NCBI GenBank assembly: GCA_041485165.1
Contig: JBGPJC010000031.1
Span: forward strand, 1 to 33,124
DNA: 33,124 bases
Direction of reading: 5' to 3'
Source: JAAFGT01 sp041485165
Lineage (GTDB): Bacteria; Acidobacteriota; Terriglobia; Acidiferrales; UBA7541
Position 1 is the stretch's first letter, and each line of letters starts with the position of its first letter. A program made the position numbers and the translations under genes. The notes under the pieces are model-generated. The model searched no databases and was not told the DNA's origin. It saw only the letters and a program-made list of their open reading frames with translations. Below are positions 1-7,767 of the stretch, piece after piece.

Positions 1-345
1 AAAACCTATTTGGCTGATTTCTTGTGTGTTTTTCGGTGACCGGAAATGTATCCCCACCCCCCAAAAATCGTTTGTAGGGCATCTGGACGCGAGAGCGTTT
101 GAGGATGATTTCCGCACGGGGGTTAATTCACAGCTTCTGTGCCTCTGCGGTGGTCGGGGTTTGCTATTCGCTGCTACAGAAGAAGAAAAAGATAACGCAG
201 AGAAACCGCGCAGAGAAACCGCGCAGAGAAACCGCGCAGAGAAACCGCGCAGAGAAACCGCGCAGATTACCCCCGCCCGTTCGCCCTTCGCGGCTTCCAT
301 GCTAGAGTGAGGCTTCTTTGAGGCGAAAACTTTGGGAGGTTGCGG
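1..345. other. Gene-free leader region before the UbiD gene
   Basis: I see no convincing gene here. Open frames across it encode low-complexity Arg/Glu/Lys text that comes from the tandem array at 196-266. The stretch TCTGTGCCTCTGCG at 136-149 is nearly repeated at 26331-26345, next to the second array of the window, so the two intergenic regions seem to carry related repeat elements. The first 60 bases contain GTGACCGGAAATGT, which could be a piece of an insertion-sequence end, but that is only an impression. Whether a gene upstream of base 1 ends nearby cannot be told. Confidence 0.5.
196..266. repeat. 13-bp tandem array, five copies plus a partial
   Basis: The unit CGCAGAGAAACCG is repeated exactly at 196-208, 209-221, 222-234, 235-247 and 248-260, followed by the partial copy CGCAGA. 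All five full copies are identical, which points to recent expansion or strand slippage. A segment of opposite polarity (TCTGTGCCTCTGCG, 136-149) lies about 45 bp upstream, so imperfect stem-loops between the two are possible. The array is non-coding and sits about 80 bp before the UbiD start. Confidence 0.95.
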
Positions 346-1812
346 GTGGCCTTTCGCGATCTGCGCGCGTTCATCGAGAAGCTGGAAAAGGCCGGAGAGC
401 TGAAGCGCATCTCGGTCGAAGTCGACCCGGTGCTGGAAATCACCGAGATCACCGACCGGGTGACCAAGGCCGGCGGCCCCGCGCTGCTCTTCGAGCGCCC
501 CAAGGGTTCCAAGATCCCTCTGCTCATCAACATGCTGGGCAGCGAACGCCGCATGCAGATGGCCCTTGAGGTCAATGATATTGAGGAAGTCGCCGGGCGC
601 ATCCGTTCCTACTTCGATTTCCAAACACCGCAGGGCATCCTGGAAAAAATCAAGATGCTGCCCAAGCTGGCGGAAATCGGGGCATTTTTTCCCAAGACGG
701 TAAAGACCGGGCCGTGCAAGGAAGTCATCCGCAAGGACAATTTCTCTCTCGCCGAATTTCCCATTCTCAAGTGCTGGCCGCAGGACGGTGGCCGGTACAT
801 CACCTGGCCGCTGGTCATTACCGCGAACCCGGAAACCGGCAAGCGCAACGTGGGCGTTTACCGCATGCAGGTGTTCGACGATCGCTCGACCGGCATGCAT
901 TGGCAAACGCAGAAGCACGGTGCCGAACATTTCCGCCGCGCGCGTTCGCGTCACGGGGAAGGGAAGCTGGAGGTGGCGGTAGCCATCGGCTCAGATCCGG
1001 TTACTTGCCTCTCGGGAATCCTGCCGGTCCCGCCGGACCTGGACGAAATGATGTTCGCGGGATTCCTCCGCCGTGAGTCGGTGGAGATGGTGGCTTGCGA
1101 AACGCTCGAGCTGGAAGTTCCGGCCAACGCGGAGATCGTGCTGGAGGGCTACGTCGAGCTCGATGAACTGCGCACCGAAGGACCTTTCGGCGACCACACC
1201 GGATTTTATTCGCTGGAGGGCGAGTATCCGGTCTTTCACATCACCTGCATTACGCATCGCAAGAATCCGGTCTACCTAACGACGGTGGTTGGTCCGCCGG
1301 TGCAGGAAGACTACTTTATGGGCCACGCCGTCGAGCGCATCTTTTTGCCGGTGATGAAAATGCAATTCCCGGAAATTATGGATATTTCCATGCCTGCCGA
1401 AGGCATCTTCCACAACCTGATGATTGTTTCCATTCGCAAGTCCTACCCGGGACAGGCGCGGAAGATCATGAATGGCATCTGGTCGCTGGGCCAGGCCATG
1501 TTCACCAAAGTGGTGGTGGTTCTGGACCACGACGTCAATGTGCACGACTACCGCGAAGTGGTGTGGAAGACGCTCTGCGCCATCGACCCGGAGCGCGACG
1601 TGCAATTCATGTTCGGCCCGACCGACACGCTGGACCACGCCGCGCGCATACAGGACTTCGGCTCGAAGATGGGAATCGACGCCACGCGCAAGTGGGCCAC
1701 GGAGGGATTCGCCCGGCCCTGGCCCGACGAAGCGGTGATGAGCAAGTCAGTGAAGGATCGGATTGACGCCCTGTGGGGCCGTTTGGGAGTACCCCTGGTG
1801 AGTAAAGAGTAA
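346..1812 (+). CDS. UbiD-family prenylated-FMN decarboxylase
   Basis: This is a 488-aa member of the UbiD family, which uses prenylated FMN to decarboxylate aromatic or unsaturated acids; typical roles are ubiquinone or menaquinone biosynthesis. The family core is intact: Asn168 and Arg173 in NVGVYR, His191, and the Glu278/Asp283 pair in EGPFGDHTG, matching the metal-prFMN site and acid/base residues of UbiD enzymes. The C-terminal half has the usual GPPVQEDYFMG and ERIFLP blocks. I chose GTG at 346 because GGGAGG at 334-339 lies six bases ahead of it; the in-frame TTG at 340 would overlap that ribosome site. The substrate cannot be told from sequence. The menaquinone branch or another aromatic acid is possible, and no UbiX flavin prenyltransferase is visible in the window. 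It appears monocistronic, followed by 243 non-coding bases. Confidence 0.93.
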   Translation: MAFRDLRAFIEKLEKAGELKRISVEVDPVLEITEITDRVTKAGGPALLFERPKGSKIPLLINMLGSERRMQMALEVNDIEEVAGRIRSYFDFQTPQGILEKIKMLPKLAEIGAFFPKTVKTGPCKEVIRKDNFSLAEFPILKCWPQDGGRYITWPLVITANPETGKRNVGVYRMQVFDDRSTGMHWQTQKHGAEHFRRARSRHGEGKLEVAVAIGSDPVTCLSGILPVPPDLDEMMFAGFLRRESVEMVACETLELEVPANAEIVLEGYVELDELRTEGPFGDHTGFYSLEGEYPVFHITCITHRKNPVYLTTVVGPPVQEDYFMGHAVERIFLPVMKMQFPEIMDISMPAEGIFHNLMIVSIRKSYPGQARKIMNGIWSLGQAMFTKVVVVLDHDVNVHDYREVVWKTLCAIDPERDVQFMFGPTDTLDHAARIQDFGSKMGIDATRKWATEGFARPWPDEAVMSKSVKDRIDALWGRLGVPLVSKE

Positions 1813-1953
1813 GCCTCGGTGTGCCGGGGAGGATATGCCACAGGTAGTGTCCGGGTGAGGAGATACCACTACCGGCTGTGCCCTGCCGTGGGTTCTACCG
1901 GTAACTCCCCCAGAACTGCCCATCTTACTCGGAAACTCCGGGTATCGCTTCCC

Positions 1954-1982
1954 TTGACACTACCCTCGGCCAATGACATAAC
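1954..1982 (+). promoter_or_regulatory. Candidate sigma-70 promoter for the HTH-pil operon
   Basis: A perfect TTGACA at 1954-1959 is followed, after 17 bases, by CATAAC at 1977-1982, which matches four of six positions of TATAAT. It lies about 75 bases ahead of the HTH gene start and is the only good -35 box in the 243-bp gap after the UbiD gene. It would drive the HTH gene and, by short spacing, pilMNOPQ. Confidence 0.5.
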
Positions 1983-2055
1983 CCGCCAAGCACTACTTGT
2001 CGGGTTGCTGAAACCTGCGGTGTTTGGAGAAGAGCGTCCGAGGGGGACGAGGCAG

Positions 2056-2268
2056 ATGGCGGTAGCGGTAATGGAATCGCGCGAGGTCATGAATATCCGC
2101 GAGGCGTCCCACTACCTGGGTGTTTCCCCCGACACTCTATACCGCTATATTTACGAGGACCGCATCCCGGCGTTTAAGCTGGGTAACCGCTGGAAATTCA
2201 AGAAGACCGTGCTGGACCGCTGGATGGAACGCAAGATGGTGCTGACCAGAAAAGCCAGGCGAGCCTGA
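2056..2268 (+). CDS. Small excisionase-type helix-turn-helix protein
   Basis: This 70-aa protein is almost entirely one MerR/excisionase-like winged helix (HTH_17 type). An MNIREASHYLGVS segment gives the recognition-helix region, and LYRYIYEDRIPAFKLGNRWKF is the typical turn and wing that inserts into DNA; a basic tail (RKARRA) follows. Such stand-alone domains bind DNA as small regulators or recombination directionality factors. No integrase is nearby and it lies 30 bp upstream of pilM, so a regulatory role for the pilus operon is more likely than phage excision; that is inference. ATG 2056 has the purine-rich AGGGGG nine bases upstream. A longer reading from GTG 1819 adds low-quality sequence and is not supported. 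Confidence 0.8.
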   Translation: MAVAVMESREVMNIREASHYLGVSPDTLYRYIYEDRIPAFKLGNRWKFKKTVLDRWMERKMVLTRKARRA

Positions 2269-2298
2269 TTCGCAAAGGCCGGCAAGAGGGGCAAGACA

Positions 2299-3351
2299 AT
2301 GCTGGGAATGTCGAAGCAGAGAGCGGTGGTGGGGCTGGACATCGGTTCGAGCTCGGTGAAGGCCGTCGAGCTGCGCCAGGGTAAAGCCGGGCTGGAGCTG
2401 CTCAGCTTTGGCATAGAGGCGCTGCCGCAGGACACGGTGGTTGACGGCGCGATTATGGATGCGCCCTCGGTGGCCAAGGCCATCGGCGACATCTTCGACA
2501 ACCAGAAGATCAAGACCAAGAACGTGGCCACGTCGGTTTCCGGCCACTCGGTGATCGTCAAGCGCGTCACCCTGCCCTTCATGACCGAGGAAGAGCTGTA
2601 CGACCGCATCCAGTCCGAGGCCAGCCAGCACATCCCCTTCGACATCGCCGACGTGAACCTGAGCTACCAACTGCTTGAATCGCTCGAGACGCAGATGGAC
2701 GTGCTGCTGGTGGCGGTGAAAAAGGATAAGATTCTCAACCACACCAACGTTCTGGCGCAGGCCGGCAAGACTCCGGTGGTGGTGGATATCGATGCCTTCG
2801 CGTTGCAGAACTGCTTCGAGGTAAATTACGAACCCGATCCGGGGCAGATCATTGCTTTGTTGAATGTGGGCGCCGGGGTGATGAGCATCAACATCGTGCG
2901 CAACCAGATCCCGCTGTTCACCCGCGATGTGTCCGTGGGCGGCAACCAGTACACGGACGCCCTGCAGAAGGAGCTGGACCTGAGCTTTGAAGATGCCGAG
3001 CGGCTGAAGCGGGGAGAAACCGTGGCGGGAGTCAGTGAAGAGCAAAAAGCCTCCATCCTGCGCTCGGTGACGGACATATTGGTTCTGGAAATTCAGAAAA
3101 CTTTCGACTTTTTCCGGGCCACCGCCAGCGGCGAGAATATCCAGAGGATTTACTTGGCCGGGGGAACGGCTAGAGTCCCGGGCCTGGTGGAGCTGCTGCG
3201 CGAGGAATTTGCGATGCCGGTCGAAGAGCTTTACCCGTTTCGCAAGATCAGCATTAATCCGGCGCGGCACAACGAGGAACAGATTCGGGAACACGCAGCG
3301 CGCCTGGCAATTTCCGTGGGGCTCGCCCTGAGGAGTTTTGACACGCCATGA
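2299..3351 (+). CDS. pilM: Type IV pilus inner-membrane platform ATPase-fold protein PilM
   Basis: PilM is a cytoplasmic actin-fold protein that binds the N-terminal tail of PilN and links the pilus motor to the PilN/PilO platform. This 350-aa copy has the usual length. It shows the phosphate-1 loop GLDIGSSSVKAVEL near residues 13-26, the second loop LNVGAGVMSINIV around residues 191-203 and the adenosine motif YLAGGTARVPGL near residue 290. GAGGGGC-like purines (GAGGGGC at about 2286-2292) precede ATG 2299. Its end overlaps the pilN start by four bases (ATGA), which indicates translational coupling. It is the first canonical gene of the pilMNOPQ operon. Confidence 0.96.
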   Translation: MLGMSKQRAVVGLDIGSSSVKAVELRQGKAGLELLSFGIEALPQDTVVDGAIMDAPSVAKAIGDIFDNQKIKTKNVATSVSGHSVIVKRVTLPFMTEEELYDRIQSEASQHIPFDIADVNLSYQLLESLETQMDVLLVAVKKDKILNHTNVLAQAGKTPVVVDIDAFALQNCFEVNYEPDPGQIIALLNVGAGVMSINIVRNQIPLFTRDVSVGGNQYTDALQKELDLSFEDAERLKRGETVAGVSEEQKASILRSVTDILVLEIQKTFDFFRATASGENIQRIYLAGGTARVPGLVELLREEFAMPVEELYPFRKISINPARHNEEQIREHAARLAISVGLALRSFDTP

Positions 3352-3950
3352 TCCGGATCAACCTTCTCGGACAACCGCGGCCGAAAGCTCGGCGGCGCCC
3401 CGGCCCGCTCGAGGGTTCGCTGCAGATGGTTCTGCTGCTATTCGCGCTGGTGCTGGCCGGCGGGGCACTGGTGATCCACTACGGCATGATCAGGAGCGAC
3501 CTGAGCGCCCAACAGAAGAAGATCAGCGAGTTGCAGGTCGAGCGCACCCGCTTGCAGCAGATCAAGGCTGATGTGGAGCAGCGCGAACGGCAGAAGGCGG
3601 CCCTGAAGCAGCGCGTAGCGGTGATCGAGCAGTTGCAGCGCAACCGCACCGGCGGCCAGGAGCTGCTGGAGCAAGTGGCCAACACCGTCAACCGCGTGGA
3701 TGCGCTGTGGATGACCTCGCTGACCCGCAAGGGCAACGAGTTGACCATGGAAGGCTCCGCCGATTCCATCGCGGCGGTGGCCAACTTGATTACCCAGCTC
3801 AAACGTTCCGGTTATTTCGGCAAGGTCGAGATCAAGGAATCGAAGCAGGACGACAGGAAGACCAGCGTAACCATCTTCCTGTTTACGCTTACCGCAGATT
3901 TTACGCTGCCAACGGCAAAGCCGGCTGCAGGCAGCAGCGGCAAGAGCTGA
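3348..3950 (+). CDS. pilN: Type IV pilus platform protein PilN
   Basis: PilN is a bitopic inner-membrane protein that pairs with PilO through its periplasmic domain and binds PilM through its cytoplasmic tail. This 200-aa protein begins with MIRINLLGQ, the conserved PilM-binding tail. One membrane segment follows at about residues 25-46, then a long charged coiled coil (about 48-100) and an alpha/beta periplasmic domain ending in a Ser/Gly/Lys-rich tail. The start overlaps the pilM stop by four bases; pilO starts 13 bases after its stop. Confidence 0.95.
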   Translation: MIRINLLGQPRPKARRRPGPLEGSLQMVLLLFALVLAGGALVIHYGMIRSDLSAQQKKISELQVERTRLQQIKADVEQRERQKAALKQRVAVIEQLQRNRTGGQELLEQVANTVNRVDALWMTSLTRKGNELTMEGSADSIAAVANLITQLKRSGYFGKVEIKESKQDDRKTSVTIFLFTLTADFTLPTAKPAAGSSGKS

Positions 3951-3963
3951 GGGAGAGAGCGTT

Positions 3964-4623
3964 ATGGCGATTTCGTTCCGGGAACTTCCGGCCCCCATCC
4001 AAGGGGTAGCGTATCTCGTCCTCGCGCTGGTGCTGTTCCTGGCGGGCGAATACATCCCTGGGTCGCCGCTGAACACTGTGCGCGTGGATCTCCAGAACGC
4101 CAACAACCAGGTGCAGTCGTTGAACCGGGAAGTGACCGGGTTGCAGGTCTACGAGCGGCAGAGCGGGCAATTGAAGACGGAAATGGAAGCGCTGCAAAAG
4201 CAGCTCGACACGCTGAAGACCATCGTTCCGGAAGAGAAGGAAGTGGACGATTTCATGCGCATGCTGCATGATTCCGCGCGCGCCGCCAACGTTTCCATCC
4301 GGCGCCTCACCGCCAAGCCGGTGACCCCGCGCGATTACCACTATGAGCTCCCGTTCGAGCTTGAGGTAGATGGCCCCTACTACCAGGTGCTGGACTTTTT
4401 CGCGAAGTTGAGCCGGCTGTCCCGGATCATCAATGTGGGTGACATTGCCTTTACCAACCCGGAAGAAGCCAAGGGCAAGAAGTTCCCCATGCACGCCGGC
4501 ACTACAGTGACGGGGACGTTCATAGCCACTACGTTTTTCACCATGGGCGCAAACGATTCCGCCGCCCCGCAGCCCGGCCGTCCGGGCACGCAAGCGCCGG
4601 CTCCGGCGCCCACGAGGCGTTAG
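3964..4623 (+). CDS. pilO: Type IV pilus platform protein PilO
   Basis: PilO is the partner of PilN in the inner-membrane alignment complex. The 219-aa protein has a short cytoplasmic N-terminus, one membrane helix at about residues 17-33, a coiled coil at about 40-85 and a ferredoxin-like periplasmic domain with the typical YHYELPFELEVDGPYYQVLDF block. The C-terminus is an Ala/Pro-rich tail of about 20 residues. GGGAGAG lies seven bases upstream of ATG 3964. Its place between pilN and pilP fixes the assignment, since sequence conservation in this family is low. Confidence 0.94.
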   Translation: MAISFRELPAPIQGVAYLVLALVLFLAGEYIPGSPLNTVRVDLQNANNQVQSLNREVTGLQVYERQSGQLKTEMEALQKQLDTLKTIVPEEKEVDDFMRMLHDSARAANVSIRRLTAKPVTPRDYHYELPFELEVDGPYYQVLDFFAKLSRLSRIINVGDIAFTNPEEAKGKKFPMHAGTTVTGTFIATTFFTMGANDSAAPQPGRPGTQAPAPAPTRR

Positions 4624-4626
4624 GCC

Positions 4627-5211
4627 ATGGAAGGGTGGATCATGCTTCGGCTACGGCAAGGTTCAAACGGTCTGGCAGCGTTGGTCCTGGTGACCAGTGT
4701 GACCCTTTGCGGGCCGCTGTGGGGGAACGCCCAGACCAAGCCAAAGACGACGAAAAGCCAGGCGCCATCGAAGTCTACGTCCGCGGCAAAATCCCAGGCC
4801 ACGGGGAAGAAGAAGGGCGCCACGAGGGCAGCCACGACGAAAGCGGGCACGGCCCCGGCACCTGAAGTGCCGGCCGCGCCGCACCGCCGTGACCCGTTTT
4901 TGACTTTGGTGCGCAGCGATTCCAGCGGCTCGACGGTGCCACAGAAACTTCCTCCGGGCAAAGCCGGACTGATGATTTCCACCTTGCGGCTGGATGGCGT
5001 GGTGCGCGGTCCCAACGGAATGATCGTGGTGGTCACCAATCCTCAGCTGCGCACATACTTCTTGCGGCAAGGCGACCGGTTGTACGACGGGCGCGTGGAA
5101 CAGATTTCCATGGAAGGGGTGACCTTCAAGGAACAGGGCAAGGATCCGTTCAACAAGCCCATCGAACGGATGGTGACGAAGCGAATTTACCCGAGCGCAG
5201 GAGAACAGTAA
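4627..5211 (+). CDS. pilP: Type IV pilus assembly lipoprotein-type protein PilP
   Basis: PilP bridges the PilN/PilO complex to the secretin PilQ across the periplasm. The protein has an N-terminal signal peptide (hydrophobic core AALVLVTSVTLCG), a Lys/Ala/Thr-rich disordered linker to about residue 78, then a compact beta domain beginning HRRDPFLTL and containing LRLDGVVRGPNGMIVVV, the typical PilP/HofP core. The Cys of the signal region is not followed by a clear lipobox, so lipidation is unsure. An alternative start at ATG 4642 (MLRLRQ) has AAGGG six bases upstream and gives a cleaner signal peptide; it may be the real one. The stop codon overlaps the pilQ ATG by one base. Confidence 0.9.
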   Translation: MEGWIMLRLRQGSNGLAALVLVTSVTLCGPLWGNAQTKPKTTKSQAPSKSTSAAKSQATGKKKGATRAATTKAGTAPAPEVPAAPHRRDPFLTLVRSDSSGSTVPQKLPPGKAGLMISTLRLDGVVRGPNGMIVVVTNPQLRTYFLRQGDRLYDGRVEQISMEGVTFKEQGKDPFNKPIERMVTKRIYPSAGEQ

Positions 5212-7688
5212 TGAATACGAGTGGGAGAGCCTTCGTGGTGGCAATCTTATTGGTGGTGATGCTGGCATGGTCCAGCCCGCCGGGGTGGGCCGCGCCTGCG
5301 CCGCCCTCTCTCCTCAAGGTCAGCGCCGCAGTAAGCAGGCAAAGCGTGCGCATCGAGGCGCGCGCCCCTGAGGCCTTCGAATTCAGCACCTACCGGCCGA
5401 GCGCGAACCTGTTTATCGCCGACCTTGCCGGGGTGACGCTGGAAGGCTCGGAGAACGCCCGCGTACTGGACTCCGGCGTGGTGAGCAGCTACCGGCTGTT
5501 GCAGTATCGCGCCGGCGACCGCCCCATCGTGCGCATCGAGATCTTGTTGCGCTCCGCCGTTGAGCCGCGCATCGAGCGGCTGGGCGAGAACGGTCTGGCG
5601 ATCATCATGGAAGGTTCTTCGGCTGGCTCCACTCCTTCGACAGACGTCTCCCAGGCTCCTGAACCAAGAACGAAGAGCCCGGCAAAGACGGTGCGCGCCA
5701 CCACCAATTCTCCCAAGCCGGTTGTCAAGGCAGGGGGTACAACCACGATTGAGAGCGTGGCAGTGGATACGCAGGATCAGCAGGTGCGTGTGCGGGTCGA
5801 GGCTGACAATCGTTTGGCCTACCAGGCACTGCGTTTGAGCCAGCCGGACAGGCTGGTATTGGATTTCTCCGGGGCCCGCCTGCGCGGTACCCAGAAGACG
5901 GTGTCCAGCACGTTGGAACCTGTAAAGGCGGTCCGGGCTTCACAGTTCAAACCGGATACCGCCCGCGTGGTGGTGGACCTCAGCCGCGGCGTTCCCTACA
6001 GTTTGAGTGCGGACGCTACCGGACTGACCGTGCTTTTCGGTTCCAACGGTGCGTCGCAGAGCGGCGTCACCCAGCCCAGGACTTCTCCGACTTCTCCGGT
6101 GGAGACAACAAACTCGGAGAATTCCGGTGCGGGCACGGTGCCGTCCTCGGAAATCAAGGCGGATGAGAAGGCGACCGGCGGAACCTTGCAAAACTCTAAT
6201 CCAGTTGCGGTAAAACAAGAGGCGCCGATTTCGAATGCCGTCACTCCGGATACTCCTGTGCAGACTTCCTCGAACACAGTTGCCCCCAGCAATATCTCCC
6301 TGGGCCGGCCGAATGCTTCGTTGAAGGAAGCCAAGCTGGATGTTTCTCCGAAAGAATCGAAACCGGCAACCAAGGCCACGGCGCCCACTACGCCGGGGAA
6401 TGCGCCGCAGGGCGGCTCGGCGGGCAAGTATTCCGGTGAACCGATTTCCGTCAACCTGAAGGATGTGGACCTGAAGGACTTCTTCCGCCTCATCCACGAA
6501 ATCAGCGGCCTGAACGTGGTCCTGGAACCGAACGTGAAGGGCAGTTTGACCATCGTCCTGGACGATGTGCCGTGGGACCAGGCCCTGGATATCGTGCTCC
6601 AGAACAACAGCTTGGACAAACAGCTTGAAGGTAACGTGCTGCGCGTAGCCACCCGCGAGACGCTGAAGAAGGAAGCCGAAACCAAGCGCGACCTGGCCAA
6701 GGCAGAAGCCGAAGCCGTCAATCCGGTTACCGCAACCCGTGTGCTCAGCTACGCCAAAGCCAGCGTGGTGCGTGACACGCTGAAGCGCTTCTTGTCATCG
6801 CGCGGCGACATCCTGGCAGATGATCGTTCGAATACCCTGATCATCCGGGATATTCCCGGCGTCTTGCCGGACCTGGACACGCTGATCAAACAGCTCGACC
6901 GCAAGTCGCAGCAGGTGGAGATCGAAGCGCGTGTTGTTTCCGCATCGCGCACTTTCGCCCGCGAGATCGGCACGCAGTTCGGTATCTCGGCTGACGCCAA
7001 TAGTGGCCGCAATATCTTTGGTGGCTTGGCCGGAAACCCCATTTTTACCAGCCCCCTCGTCCGCGGGCCGGCGCTGCCGTCTCCGCCGTTGGTCTCTTCG
7101 AGCAGTACGGCGATACCGCTGAACACAGCGTTGGGCGCCATCAGCCCGACCAGCGGACTCTCCTATGCCTTCAGTTCCAAGAATTTCGCCCTGGACTTTA
7201 TTATCAGTGCGGCGGAGAGCAGAGGAGTTGGCAAGCTGCTCTCTAAGCCCAGAGTGATTACCCAGAACAACGAAAAGGCCATCGTCAAGCAGGGCACCAA
7301 GATCCCCGTGCAGACGGTGATCAACAACACGATTTCCACGCAGTTTATCGATGCCGTGCTCAAACTCGAAGTCACTCCGCAGATCACCGCCGATGGCACC
7401 ATCTACATGGAAGTCTCGGTGGAAAACACGCAGATTGACGAAGGTATTCCTCGCGTCCTGGGTATCCCGGCCCTGGACACCCAGGAAGCGGACACCAAAG
7501 TCCTGGTCAACGACGGCGGCACGGTGGTGATCGGCGGGGTGATTATCTCCTCGCAGCGGACGTCTGTTTCGCAGGTCCCACTGCTGGGCAGCATTCCGAT
7601 CGTCGGCCACCTGTTCAAACACACCACGGTGAGCACATCGTCTCAGGAATTACTCTTCTTCCTGACACCCAGAATCGTTCCCAGCTAA
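5211..7688 (+). CDS. pilQ: Type IV pilus outer-membrane secretin PilQ
   Basis: PilQ forms the outer-membrane channel through which the pilus passes. The 825-aa precursor has a signal peptide (residues 1 to about 28, ending WAAPA) and two AMIN domains at about 37-133 and 178-276 that bind peptidoglycan. A long Ser/Thr/Pro-rich linker (277-407) precedes an N0/STN domain (about 408-490), an N1 domain (about 505-570) and the secretin beta-barrel domain (about 570-825). Hallmarks are LSKPRVITQNNEKA, VTPQIT and the VPLLGSIPIVGHLFK block near the end, followed by ELLFFLTPRIV. AGGAG at 5199-5203 precedes the start. As last gene of the operon it is followed by a strong terminator. Confidence 0.97.
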   Translation: MNTSGRAFVVAILLVVMLAWSSPPGWAAPAPPSLLKVSAAVSRQSVRIEARAPEAFEFSTYRPSANLFIADLAGVTLEGSENARVLDSGVVSSYRLLQYRAGDRPIVRIEILLRSAVEPRIERLGENGLAIIMEGSSAGSTPSTDVSQAPEPRTKSPAKTVRATTNSPKPVVKAGGTTTIESVAVDTQDQQVRVRVEADNRLAYQALRLSQPDRLVLDFSGARLRGTQKTVSSTLEPVKAVRASQFKPDTARVVVDLSRGVPYSLSADATGLTVLFGSNGASQSGVTQPRTSPTSPVETTNSENSGAGTVPSSEIKADEKATGGTLQNSNPVAVKQEAPISNAVTPDTPVQTSSNTVAPSNISLGRPNASLKEAKLDVSPKESKPATKATAPTTPGNAPQGGSAGKYSGEPISVNLKDVDLKDFFRLIHEISGLNVVLEPNVKGSLTIVLDDVPWDQALDIVLQNNSLDKQLEGNVLRVATRETLKKEAETKRDLAKAEAEAVNPVTATRVLSYAKASVVRDTLKRFLSSRGDILADDRSNTLIIRDIPGVLPDLDTLIKQLDRKSQQVEIEARVVSASRTFAREIGTQFGISADANSGRNIFGGLAGNPIFTSPLVRGPALPSPPLVSSSSTAIPLNTALGAISPTSGLSYAFSSKNFALDFIISAAESRGVGKLLSKPRVITQNNEKAIVKQGTKIPVQTVINNTISTQFIDAVLKLEVTPQITADGTIYMEVSVENTQIDEGIPRVLGIPALDTQEADTKVLVNDGGTVVIGGVIISSQRTSVSQVPLLGSIPIVGHLFKHTTVSTSSQELLFFLTPRIVPS

Positions 7689-7712
7689 GCCCCCGGACAA
7701 CGGGTAGAATCG

Positions 7713-7745
7713 AGGAGGAGGCGCAGGCCTCCTCCTTTCTTTTTT
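7713..7745 (+). terminator. Intrinsic terminator after pilQ
   Basis: AGGAGGAGGC (7713-7722) pairs perfectly over 10 bp with GCCTCCTCCT (7727-7736) across a four-base loop and is followed by a T-rich run, TTCTTTTTTCT. It lies 25 bases after the pilQ stop and ends the pil operon, separating it from the M24 peptidase gene. Confidence 0.95.
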
Positions 7746-7767
7746 CTGGGCCGTCGGGTCCGCGTCC

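Noticed and set aside
196..266. CRISPR array
   Set aside because: Units of 13 bp are directly adjacent with no spacers, and no cas genes are present.
1845..1857. 13-mer TAGTGTCCGGGTG shared between 1845 and about 30071
   Set aside because: By a rough estimate, several identical 13-mers are expected by chance in a window of this length.
1843..1964. Possible miniature transposon: GGTAGTGTC and GACACTACC as a 9-bp inverted repeat 122 bp apart
   Set aside because: A 9-bp inverted pair within about 120 bp is expected several times in 33 kb by chance, and no target-site duplication is visible.
1819..2055. Longer N-terminal extension of the HTH protein from GTG 1819
   Set aside because: The added 79 residues show no domain and the stretch contains the candidate promoter; the HTH fold begins after ATG 2056, which has a purine-rich site upstream.
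2137..3294. 385-aa minus-strand frame across pilM
   Set aside because: It is the His/Leu/Gln-rich antisense shadow of a clear pilM gene in high-GC DNA.
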